Source of the DNA: Theocolax elegans
Taxonomy: Eukaryota > Arthropoda > Insecta > Hymenoptera > Cerocephalidae
Reading direction: 5' to 3'
Assembly: GCA_026168455.1 (NCBI GenBank)
Contig: CM047427.1
Location: 13,669,505-13,733,504, forward strand
Length of the DNA stretch: 64,000 bases
Shown here one piece after another: positions 27,497 through 37,700 of the stretch. Every line of letters starts with the position of its first letter. Position 1 is the first letter of the stretch. The notes under the pieces are model-generated. The model saw nothing but the letters and a program-made list of their open reading frames with translations, had not been told where the DNA came from and searched no databases. The translations under genes were made by a program, and so were the position numbers.

Positions 27497-27740
27497 TGTC
27501 ATGTGTAGAAAAAAATTTCATTGAGAAATTATGGCAAAATATTTACTTGCAAAATCTTGGCAAAATCGCGATTAATGAGCAAAATACACGTTTTTTTGAA
27601 TTTTCTAAAAAAATTATTTAAATCGTAATAAAAATTGGTTGAATCGTGAATTTTGCTCATTAGCCACGCTTTAGCCAAGATATAAGCAAAGCAAATATTT
27701 CTCTATGATTTTCATGTGAAATTTTTTCTACGCCAGGTTT
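27497..27740. mobile_element. Imperfect inverted-repeat element, MITE-like
   Basis: The left half (about 27,497-27,591) and right half (about 27,643-27,740) are imperfect reverse complements. They share GTAGAAAAAATTTCA, TATCTTGGC-like and TAATGAGCAAAAT blocks in the same order. The centre is an AT-rich spacer. The outer ends and target-site duplication are unclear and the similarity may extend further out. Non-coding; best explained as a diverged palindromic MITE. Confidence 0.5.
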
Positions 27741-28649
27741 TAATTCTAAATTGTTTAATTTGAAAATCTTGACTGGAATAATAAAGCTTAGTTTTATCTA
27801 TTTTTTTCTTATTCGAGTATATTATAGAAGTTCATAATAATGTTTTTGAATGAAACTTTTTATTATTCAAACCAAATTAAATGAAGGTGAACGAGGCATC
27901 GATGAAATTAGAAAGTATAAAGCAATACGTCTACTAATTTCTAGTGTAAATTGCCAATTTGCCTAGAATGTGATTTATTATGAAAAATTAACGGGGTAAG
28001 TATAACAAAAATTAAATTTAATTATATACACAACTTAATGAATTGATATCTATAAATTATCTCAGAAAAAATTGAACGAGACTTAGAAATAATCTTTTGA
28101 ATATTTATTGAAAATAACTTGAAAATTAATGTTAATAATTTTTCATACAATTACAAATTTGTTTCTTTTTTATCATTTATTAAAATGATCTTACAAAGGT
28201 TTAATTTTTTTGACGTAAAATAATTAAACAAATAAAATGAGAATTCATATAATTAATAGCGTCTTTAAGAAAAATTAAATAAATGTCTGTAACTAATAGC
28301 TTAAATGACCAAGCAACGAAGCAATGGTAACAATAACAAAAAATTCGTGCAACTATTTGTTTTAGTACTTTTGCAAACACCATATGTATATATTTACACA
28401 CACGTGTGAGGATACGTTTATGTGTGTGCGCGCGTGTGTGTAATTAAAATCAGCTAGTGAGCTTAGGTGCACTTATTTGTGTATACCCGTATGTCAGTGC
28501 CATGCCTGCCCTCCCCTCCCCCATAGAGCGAGAAAGATAAAGAGATCGGTGTGGATGCAGGTCGGGTAGAGAGACAATAACGAGCCACCAAAGAACACAC
28601 CGACTCTGGGATACGACCCGCGAACTCGGAATATTTATATGTCTGAGAA

Positions 28650-28685
<36 letters not shown>

Positions 28686-31137
28686 TGGCGGGGAGAACGT
28701 TTCACCCTCTGGCTGGATGTTACTTTCCTCCGCCTTTACCAAATTGTTTATTAACTTGAGCGCCTTGTGTGAACCTTGTGTGAAATATTTGCAGCAACAC
28801 TTTTATAACAGACCATTCGTTATTCCGATTTTCCTCCAAGACATAATACGCGCACGCGGATTGAGCACAATAACAGATTTTCGTTTTTATTTGATAATTT
28901 GGTTAAAAGCTTTTATGGCCAATGTCCTCGTATAAAGATATTGAATTTATTGCGACGCGATATACATTTTTACATTTTTAGACGTTTATCGTCGTATTTA
29001 ATTTCCTTCTTCTTCCTTTTTTTTATTAAGCTAACGCGCAAATGCTTATACTTTGTATCACCCAGAAATCGCTTTTTATTGGCCATCTGTTGCATTTTTC
29101 ATTCAACTCCATATTCATACGATGTAGTTGTTAAATTCATTGTTCATATATTTGATTTATAAATTTTGAACTTTTTTTTTTATTAAGGCGTTTATTTTAC
29201 GTTATTCGTTTTTTATTGGAATCTTCAATATTGACACGTTCAATTGAAGTTATCGCGTGTTTAGTTTACCTTTTTTTTACCTTTACCGAATTCGTCGAAT
29301 CATATTTGCACGTTGTAAATGTTAAACAAATTTAGGGCAATGTTTATAAGTCGAAGCATTTAATCGTTGCTTACTATAGGTATTTGCTTTAAAATAGTTG
29401 AACATAAAATTAGACTGTAAAGAAAAACTTTTTTTCGATGAAAAATATAAGCAATTATAATGTAAACTAATTTTGGATGTAAAAAATTTGAAACTTTCTA
29501 TTCAAATCACCATTAGTTTTTTTTTTAAGTAAATAACTATAATAATTATTGTTTACAGTGTTTAATTTTTTAAATATATGCATCCGAATTTCAATAATTT
29601 TTAAGAAGAACAAACTTTCTTAAAAAATTTTGAAATCTCTCCTTAAAATAACGTCTATACCTACTAAATTACCCCACTCTCTCGAATTCTAAAATATTTT
29701 CTCCAAAATATATATCCCATAAAAAAAGGAAATTATCATTTTCGTTTTTCAGTTCACAATTATTTGGCACGATGCCGATTTATTTTTTTCTCCCTCCTGG
29801 CAATCGATTTGAAAATGCAGAGACACTCCAGACTCATATATATACTATATATATATATCTCGAAAGTCAACCGGCCGCGAGTGATATATATTCGCACGAT
29901 CCGTGAGGCGCTTGACGTTTCGACGCCCGACGTCGTAGACAACTACGGGTAAAACCCCCAGTTGGCGCTAGGTTTTTCATGTCTACTTCATCGATGTGCA
30001 CTGGCATGATTATGTCCTGCATCCACCGAAGCTAAAACTACCGAGTTTTTTATTTCGAAAAATCGCTAGAAATTTATGGAGCATAGAAACGTTAGGACGT
30101 ACGAGATTTACGCTTCGATCTTTCTTCCTACCCTTTCTTTTTGTTTACACGTTCTTGTATTCAGATTTTTGTTTAGCTTACAGTAATATTTATATAGGTT
30201 TACAGTATTCGTTGCATTTTTCGCGATAATTGTCTGTTTACAGTTACCACCTAAACGGTAACTAATCGAGTTCCTTAACATCTGCACAATTTCACTTTTT
30301 CGTAGATAAATAAAGTTAATTTTTATTCCGGTCAATATTTTTTAATCGCTAGATCCCAAAGGAAAATGTTATCTATATCTACTACCCAACTGATTTATTC
30401 ACGCGACTAAAAATAAACAAGGATTTTTGTTTAGGCTGTAAAAACAGGACTATTACAATATTTATCATGTATACATTATTAAGTGCACGGAGAAAAAAAT
30501 AAAGTTCAATTTACAGGTTACTCGAATAATATTATCACAAACGCCTTTTTAAAAGCCGATGATGTAAGAGTTATACTTAATCGTTATAGTAAATTTTTTC
30601 TACGACTCTTTTTTAAATTAATTAATACAAATCTTACAATATAAATACAATATCAATTGTAAATTAAAAAAAATTATAATACTTGTACGATAACTTTTAT
30701 GTAATGTTCAATTTAGATTGTATGTATACAAATTTGATAAAAACAATATTTTTTTTATTATATATGAATTTACACGAAATGATGAAAGTCTTATATATCA
30801 AAATTTGAAAATGTATTAAATTTAACCTATATAATAGATTATAATGAAATTTATATTTTCTTTTAAACAGTCAATAACTTGTTCAGAAATTATATTATTT
30901 TAAATCAAGGGGCGCGTGTCGCGCACCCGAGGCAAGTATGGGTACGCGGCACTAGCCCTATATACAGCTAAAACAAACCTTTAATTTTTACTTTCTTAAT
31001 TTTTTAATGTACATCTTTTTTTATACGTATCAACATTAACCCCCAATAATTCTTAGTCATATTTTATAGTTTCGACAAAATGTTGGATTCATTCATTATC
31101 GCATTTTTACAATAAAACGATATCAAGATTTCGGATG
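27741..31137. other. AT-rich non-coding DNA with small GC-richer patches
   Basis: GC-richer patches are at about 28,390-28,740 (with a TG run and a GA run), 29,865-29,950 and 30,908-30,960. No gene, tRNA or other RNA could be assigned. Confidence 0.55.
28653..28682. repeat. (GA)n microsatellite
   Basis: About 15 uninterrupted GA units; the antisense frames through it are the usual Ser-Leu artefacts. Confidence 0.95.
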
Positions 31138-31352
31138 TCGAATTCTTTACTTTCGGAATGAGAGAAAAATTTTTCTTTTTCTTCGTGTTCTCCAACATTA
31201 TATATATAGATATACTCATAATAAATAATAGGCGATGAGAGACTAGAGACTATATAGAGATGTTGAAGCAGCGCCGCCTACCGGTCGAAATTCTTTACTT
31301 TCGGAATAAGAGGAAAATTTTTCTGTTTCTTCGTGTTCTCCAACACTATATA
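31138..31352 (+). repeat. Two-copy direct repeat, about 69 bp each
   Basis: The block at 31,138-31,206 recurs at 31,284-31,352 with a few substitutions and a one-base length change. Both contain TTCTTTACTTTCGGAAT and end CTTCGTGTTCTCCAACA followed by a TA run. The intervening DNA holds GCAGCGCCGCCTACCGG just before copy two. Lying about 400-600 bases ahead of the gene-like locus, the pair could be a duplicated promoter-proximal block. Confidence 0.75.
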
Positions 31353-31729
31353 TTTATATTTTATATAGACAGCTAATTTAACTCTTAAATTTAACTGTTA
31401 TTTTAAATTTTCAAATCTAAAATTAATCGGGGGGCCTTTGGATATATATATATAATATTATGACATTCCCGTATCTTCATCAAAAATGTCACCTAACCTA
31501 ACACATAGGTGCAGGGGATCAGATTTACTTACACGGGAGAGAAAGAGAGATAGAGTGAAGTGAGAGATAATCAAGTCAAACGTCAACCTGCGTGTACATT
31601 ACAGCGTGCAAAAAGTGTTACAGATAAAACAAGTATTTCTGTGTAAAGAAAAATAGCATCTCACTAATAAGATGAGTAAATAAACGATAAAAAGGAAAAA
31701 GTCCGAAGAGAGATAGAATATTTAATGAA
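31353..31729 (+). promoter_or_regulatory. Presumed 5' flank / leader of the gene-like locus
   Basis: This sequence between the direct repeat and the first ATG contains a CACCTAACCTAACAC motif of the kind common near insect promoters, followed by a purine-rich AGAGA stretch. An in-frame stop (TAA 31,688-31,690) precedes the ATG at 31,730. No clear TATA/initiator pair was found, so the transcription start is not placed. Confidence 0.3.
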
Positions 31730-33257
31730 ATGGAACTTAATTACAATGAACAAATGAAACAAATAAAAACTAGCGAACAAAACTCAGATGTTAAGAAACG
31801 TAATAATGGAATTCATTGCATTAAGTTTAATAAGGATGAATGTATTTTTCAGTTTGCAATATATGATGATGACGAACATATAAAAACATATACTGTTCAA
31901 ATTTTTTAATGAAAACAATAAGGGAACATTTGGAGTTTTGGATATTCCATTGGCCATAGATTTGCATCAAGTAATTAAAGAAACACCTTTTTGGATAATA
32001 TTGTAAATACTCCAATATTTGTAAGAAATCTTAAGTTGCACTTAGACACGTATCACAAACGAAAAAAACAATATTATGATTTGAAATCTTATTTGGAAGA
32101 TGTTTGTAATTGTTCTGTGGATGTGCATTATTCTTATACTTTTGTTTTATAACGTTTCTGAAATGCAAAGATTTTGAAACTAATATCTACTTTAACATAA
32201 TTGTTTATGTATTTTATGACTTAACAAAAGAAAATCCTATTAAAGTAAAATTTGACTTAAATAGCTTTGATGATATTGACAATACTAATATGAAGCAGCA
32301 TTTAGAATCTTTTTCGAATGTTTTAAAACTTTAACATTAAAAGAAGCATTTATTCAAATAATTGAACAAGATAATGCACCTATGGAATGGAAGTTGGAAA
32401 AATATGATACAATATTAAATTTAAGTGTAAGTATTTTTAAACTAAAGACTTTAAAACTGAAAAAACATTATTCATTTACTTCTCTTTTAGGATTTATCAG
32501 ATTTTGAAAGCTCAGATGATGATATTAGCCAGATGAGCACTCCAAAAAAGAAACAAACAAAACAAGCGGTGAAGAAGCTTTCATATACTAAAATTAAAAA
32601 AACAACTGTTAATAAATTACAAACTAACAAAAAGTCACAAGGTAAAAATGATGGCTCGACTGAACAGTATAGTCAAGGAAATTCTCAAACAAATTGAATG
32701 TTAAACAAACACAGAAAACTAACAAGAAAAAGAAAAAAAAACTTCAAGATACAATAAGACAAACAAAACTAAACTTTACATTAGAGAAGAATGCAAATGA
32801 AAAAAATGTTACTGGTGATAATAGTGCAATAAGCGCTGCTATTCATATTGTGAATAAAAAAAGGGTAGAACAATTAAAGCAAGTCAACACATCCAAAGGA
32901 GAATCAAATAGTGAAATGGATAAAACAGATAAAATTAATAAAGTTAATTCAAAAGGTAAACCACAAAAACAGCAATTTGCTAGCAAGCTAGTTAATTTAA
33001 ATAAGACTATTGACATGAAAAGGAAATCAATAACAAAAATAAATACCTTTAGAAGACCACATAGTATAATTAACAAACGAATCAAGCAACCTATCATAAC
33101 AAGTACACCACTTCATGTGCAAACTAATAAATTATTTCAACCAACTACAAATGATAATTTGGACATCAGTGAAATAAGTAGAAGAGAATCTGTAAATACC
33201 AATAATCATAATAGCAGTAGTAGTAGTACCAGAAACCTAAGACTTTCTCGTAATTAA
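31730..33257 (+). pseudogene. Two-exon gene-like locus with about six frameshifts, family not recognised
   Basis: Reading starts at ATG 31,730 (in-frame stop just upstream) and ends at TAA 33,255-33,257. Exon 1 (to 32,426) encodes a compact-looking domain: an acidic segment (YDDDEH), then VLDIPLAIDLHQVIKETP, then a Lys-rich helix-like stretch and a hydrophobic IIVYVFYDL strand. A 64-bp intron (32,427-32,490) joins LNLS to DLSDFESSDDD. Exon 2 encodes a long, Lys/Gln/Asn/Ser-rich, probably disordered and basic tail ending in a serine run and RNLRLSRN. Frame must be changed near 31,902 (T6), 31,987 (T5), 32,148, 32,172, 32,325 and 32,690, so no intact protein exists here. Most breaks lie at short homopolymers, so sequencing indels are a real alternative to decay. 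An N-terminal folded domain followed by a disordered basic tail recalls chromatin or kinetochore adaptor proteins, but that is speculation. The retained intron argues against a processed pseudogene. From 32,889 on, the locus is part of the inverted duplication. Confidence 0.6.
32427..32490 (+). other. 64-bp spliceosomal intron
   Basis: The donor GTAAGT at 32,427 follows AATTTAAGT. The acceptor is a pyrimidine-rich tract ending CTCTTTTAG at 32,490. Splicing is phase 0 and joins two segments of similar acidic composition. Such short introns are typical of insects. The signals are intact even though the flanking frame is broken. Confidence 0.7.
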
Positions 33258-33383
33258 AAAAATTGTATAAATTTAAAATTGTTAATATTATTTAATTATG
33301 GTTGCAAAACACCAATATATTAAGTATATGATGGAATGTGCATCCAATAATTAAACACGCACATTATTTTTGTACAATATACA

Positions 33384-33490
33384 ATAACATTCTAATATTT
33401 TTCATCCAAAATAATTGAATAAACAATAATTTTATTCATAATAACATTGTAATATTTTTCATCCAAAATAATTGAATAAACAATTATTTA
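33384..33490 (+). repeat. Tandem duplication of a roughly 57-bp block
   Basis: ATTTTTCATCCAAAATAATTG followed by AATAAACAAT occurs twice in succession, with minor differences between copies. Each copy holds an AATAAA motif, so these may be the polyadenylation region of the locus. The pair is mirrored in the right arm at about 36,098-36,204. Confidence 0.75.
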
Positions 33491-33808
33491 TTAACTTCTA
33501 AGAAAGGAAATAAGGATATTTATTTACAAAATGTTTCTTATTAGAAATAATAAATTATATTTTTTAATGTCTTTACACTTTCTTAACAAATATATTATAC
33601 TAAAATTGTTCATCAACATTCTTCAATGAACTAATAATGCACAGTCTATTTTGTTTTTAACTTGTCGGAAGCACTTCATCTCTGAAGGCAAGAGCAGAAA
33701 CTACTTTTTGGTGTCCTTAATATTAGGGTTTCACTTTCAATAAATTATTTATTTGTTATTATTACATGTTTAATGTTCAATTTGTGTCTCTAAATAGTAA
33801 TTTATAAA

Positions 33809-34400
33809 ACACCTTCCACGAAGGTGTCAACATTCGCAAGTATGGTTTCTACAGTTTAAAAAATCAAAATGCAATAATTGTCAAGTATGGTGTATATTTT
33901 AATCACACTTTTAAAATTGCTATGTAAATATAATAGTTAAACATTTCTAATTTTTAAGCAAATTTTGTTGCACCACAATAAAAACAAAATTTTTTTATTA
34001 AGAAATTAACTACGTACATAATTCCTAAATAGTTTCTGCAATAGAAAGTACTGAAATCAAAATGAAATTGACAAGTATTTTTATAAATATTTATTACTAT
34101 AAAACTTTACGTTTAATGTTGTAAAACACCTTCAAGAAGGTGTACATTTTGGCAAGTATGGGTTCGGTCCGATCACAATTTTCCAATATTTTTATTTTAA
34201 CTAAACCTATATTACATAATAACTTATTTATCAATAGAATAATACTAATGAAGTTATTACATTAGAAAGTACTGAAATCAAAATGCAATTGTCAAGTATG
34301 GTGTATATTTTAATCACACTTTTAAAATTGTTGTACATAATTCGTAGAAAGTTTCCGCAATAGAAAGTACTGAAATCAAAATGGGATCGGCAAGTATTGC
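33809..34400. repeat. Degenerate interspersed repeats with two 8-bp hairpins
   Basis: Two perfect stems ACACCTTC / GAAGGTGT lie at 33,809-33,827 and 34,126-34,143 with loops of 3 and 2 bases. Each is followed within 20 bases by CAAGTATGG. The CAAGTAT core recurs about six times. A longer unit containing GAAAGTACTGAAATCAAAATG followed by a CAAGTAT core occurs three times, with a fourth degenerate copy near 33,856. The arrangement resembles the subterminal repeats of a DNA transposon or a decayed tandem array. It is mirrored in the right arm (about 35,188-35,779). Confidence 0.6.
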
Positions 34401-34607
34401 TTTTCAAAAATAAATATATTTTTCGAACTGAATGTACTAATATTTTCTGAAAAATTCTATCTTACTCATTTATTTTTTTTTAGTTACAGCAGAAAATACA
34501 CAATTTCATAATAATATTCATTTGTGCAAAATTAATTTATGGAAAAGTAATAAAACAGAAATTTTTCTCATTTTTATTCTTTTTAAATGAAATAATACTT
34601 GCACCAC

Positions 34608-34980
34608 CGTTGGGTGTATCACGAGGTAATTTTGAATATTCTCTTACTAACTTAAGAAAGTAGATTAACGATTAAAAAAATGTTAAAATAAAGATTTCTA
34701 ATGTTTTAAACTATAAAACGAATTTTCTATTTGGAATGGATCGTATCTATTCATTTTTTTTACTATATAATAATTATGAAGTGCTTGTACTCGGTTTGAC
34801 AAATTAATATTATCTGCAGTAATGATATATATAGGGCTTATGAGAGTCACTAAAAATCATTTAGATATGTTGTACCTATTAACTTACCTTAAAATATTTA
34901 TAATAACTTGATATGTGCATATATAATATATTATGCATTGCTAATTATAACTTATTAAAAGTAATAAGGCAAACCAACGC
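34608..34980. other. Spacer (loop) of the 1.72-kb inverted repeat
   Basis: AT-rich, non-coding and not self-complementary. The arm-spacer edge shows a one-base slip: the six bases CGTTGG at 34,608-34,613 still pair with CCAACG at 34,974-34,979. Nothing else recognised. Confidence 0.7.
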
Positions 34981-36699
34981 GTGGTGCAAGTATTATTTCA
35001 TTTAAAAAGAATAAAAATGAGAAAAATTTCTGTTTTATTACTTTTCCATAAATTAATTTTGCACAAATGAATATTATTATAAAATTGTGTATTTTCTGCT
35101 GTAACTAAAAAAAAATAAATGAGTAAGATAGAATTTTTCAGAAAATATTAGTACATTCAGTTCGAAAAATATATTTATTTTTGAAAAGCAATACTTGCCG
35201 ATCCCATTTTGATTTCAGTACTTTCTATTGCGGAAACTTTCTACGAATTATGTACAACAATTTTAAAAGTGTGATTAAAATATACACCATACTTGACAAT
35301 TGCATTTTGATTTCAGTACTTTCTAATGTAATAACTTCATTAGTATTATTCTATTGATAAATAAGTTATTATGTAATATAGGTTTAGTTAAAATAAAAAT
35401 ATTGGAAAATTGTGATCGGACCGAACCCATACTTGCCAAAATGTACACCTTCTTGAAGGTGTTTTACAACATTAAACGTAAAGTTTTATAGTAATAAATA
35501 TTTATAAAAATACTTGTCAATTTCATTTTGATTTCAGTACTTTCTATTGCAGAAACTATTTAGGAATTATGTACGTAGTTAATTTCTTAATAAAAAAATT
35601 TTGTTTTTATTGTGGTGCAACAAAATTTGCTTAAAAATTAGAAATGTTTAACTATTATATTTACATAGCAATTTTAAAAGTGTGATTAAAATATACACCA
35701 TACTTGACAATTATTGCATTTTGATTTTTTAAACTGTAGAAACCATACTTGCGAATGTTGACACCTTCGTGGAAGGTGTTTTATAAATTACTATTTAGAG
35801 ACACAAATTGAACATTAAACATGTAATAATAACAAATAAATAATTTATTGAAAGTGAAACCCTAATATTAAGGACACCAAAAAGTAGTTTCTGCTCTTGC
35901 CTTCAGAGATGAAGTGCTTCCGACAAGTTAAAAACAAAATAGACTGTGCATTATTAGTTCATTGAAGAATGTTGATGAACAATTTTAGTATAATATATTT
36001 GTTAAGAAAGTGTAAAGACATTAAAAAATATAATTTATTATTTCTAATAAGAAACATTTTGTAAATAAATATCCTTATTTCCTTTCTTAGAAGTTAATAA
36101 ATAATTGTTTATTCAATTATTTTGGATGAAAAATATTACAATGTTATTATGAATAAAATTATTGTTTATTCAATTATTTTGGATGAAAAATATTAGAATG
36201 TTATTGTATATTGTACAAAAATAATGTGCGTGTTTAATTATTGGATGCACATTCCATCATATACTTAATATATTGGTGTTTTGCAACCATAATTAAATAA
36301 TATTAACAATTTTAAATTTATACAATTTTTTTAATTACGAGAAAGTCTTAGGTTTCTGGTACTACTACTACTGCTATTATGATTATTGGTATTTACAGAT
36401 TCTCTTCTACTTATTTCACTGATGTCCAAATTATCATTTGTAGTTGGTTGAAATAATTTATTAGTTTGCACATGAAGTGGTGTACTTGTTATGATAGGTT
36501 GCTTGATTCGTTTGTTAATTATACTATGTGGTCTTCTAAAGGTATTTATTTTTGTTATTGATTTCCTTTTCATGTCAATAGTCTTATTTAAATTAACTAG
36601 CTTGCTAGCAAATTGCTGTTTTTGTGGTTTACCTTTTGAATTAACTTTATTAATTTTATCTGTTTTATCCATTTCACTATTTGATTCTCCTTTGGATGT
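34981..36699 (-). repeat. Right arm of the 1.72-kb inverted repeat
   Basis: Reverse complement of 32,889-34,607. Similarity stops abruptly at 36,699: the shared CCTTTGGATGT is followed by TAATAT instead of GTTGAC. The outer edge therefore lies inside coding sequence, as expected for a duplication whose breakpoint fell in an exon, not for a transposon with defined ends. Confidence 0.9.
36331..36699 (-). pseudogene. Inverted duplicate of the C-terminal 123 codons of the gene-like locus
   Basis: The minus strand from 36,699 to the stop at 36,331-36,333 repeats the last part of exon 2. From the Met at 36,672 onward the translated 113 residues are identical to those at 32,916-33,257. There is no promoter or N-terminal part; upstream on this strand the frame soon meets a stop. 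The sense of any transcript from here would be complementary to the 3' half of the left-hand locus. It is a fragment, not a gene. Confidence 0.85.
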
Positions 36700-37700
36700 T
36701 AATATATACCATTAATTTACATTTTCCGTATGATTCCTTACTGTACTTACACTACTAAAAACTAAATGTAATTTTATAATAAAAAAATCGCGAAAATTCC
36801 AGTTGATATTCTATTTAACGACACTGTAGTAACTGTTACGTAAAACTCGAGCGAATTCTACCTTACTACTGGTTAAACATTATAAACAATACGTTTAATT
36901 TTTGCATTTCTCGAGTATATGTCAAATAAACCAAACTACATTTTTTTCTGCGTATGAACATATAAAACGTAATGAATTAAATTTATTGAGATGAAAGAAA
37001 AGTCCTACATCACCGAAATTAATTATTCGTTAGTTAGATAAAATAATGTTTTAACAAATCAAGAAATTCTTAATGATGTATATTTATTGGATCGTAAAGT
37101 AGTACACAGTTCGGTTCATTCTTCAGAACGATGGCATTTGGAGGAACACGCGAGCGCGTATATACACGGATAATTTAAGGGAGTTGAAGAAACGGATGAA
37201 GATGAGGACACGAGACTATGCGAACAAGTGAGAAAATGAAGGAGAGGTACGTCGAGCCGGCGAGACATAAAGATAGAGAAGGATAAGGACCGAAAGAGAG
37301 GAAGAAGGAGAGAAGACGAAGAAGAAGGGGAATATAGCTGAAGGGTAGAATGATGGATGTACGCCTCGGCCAATTTAATGCCCTTGCTCGCTCCGCAAGA
37401 TTTGCGGTATTTGTTTCTGCCAAAAATACACTTGCGCGCGAAAAGTTTGGCCTTTTCTTCGTTTAACTTCCATAAACTAATGTCGCGCGACGTTCTCTTG
37501 AACAAAACCACGTCTTTTCATTTTTTACGCACTGCAAATTTAACGATTACTTACCGATTTTCTTTTAGGACATCGATTCTTTTCAATGTTATTCGAAGAT
37601 TGTTTAACGTACCTGCAACAAAAAAAAATATGTAACAATTAGTCGACAGGAAAATAATAATTATTATTAATTAAAAATAAAATTTAATATACTAATAAGT
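36700..37700. other. Unique DNA between the two inverted duplications
   Basis: AT-rich except for an island at about 37,100-37,520 with a purine-rich stretch and several GCGCGC motifs. Open frames on the minus strand there (131 and 82 codons) are not supported by any family resemblance. No link to either repeat was seen. Confidence 0.5.

Larger units (their letters stand above)
32889..34607 (+). repeat. Left arm of a 1.72-kb inverted repeat
   Basis: Pairs with 34,981-36,699. Every checkpoint compared (outer end, hairpin at 34,126-34,143, inner end) obeys position + partner = 69,588, so the arms have the same length with no net indel. Only one substitution was noticed by eye (C at 34,507 against A at 35,081). 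The arm begins inside exon 2 of the gene-like locus, includes its stop codon, and continues through 1.35 kb of AT-rich DNA with a tandem 57-bp duplication (about 33,384-33,490) and a set of short repeats (33,809-34,400). Confidence 0.9.

Noticed and set aside
30931..30943. GGCAAGTATGGGT shared exactly with the palindrome arm (34,151-34,163)
   Set aside because: A 13-base match is expected by chance among all pairs in 64 kb, and the flanks do not match.
32843..33097. Antisense open frame over exon 2 (repeated on the plus strand at 36,491-36,715)
   Set aside because: Shadow of the Lys/Asn-rich exon 2 frame; Leu/Ile-rich antisense translation gives a false membrane-like look.
37116..37511. 131-codon minus-strand open frame near the triplication
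   Set aside because: Ser/Leu-rich part is a translated GA-rich tract; the remaining 50 residues match nothing recognisable.
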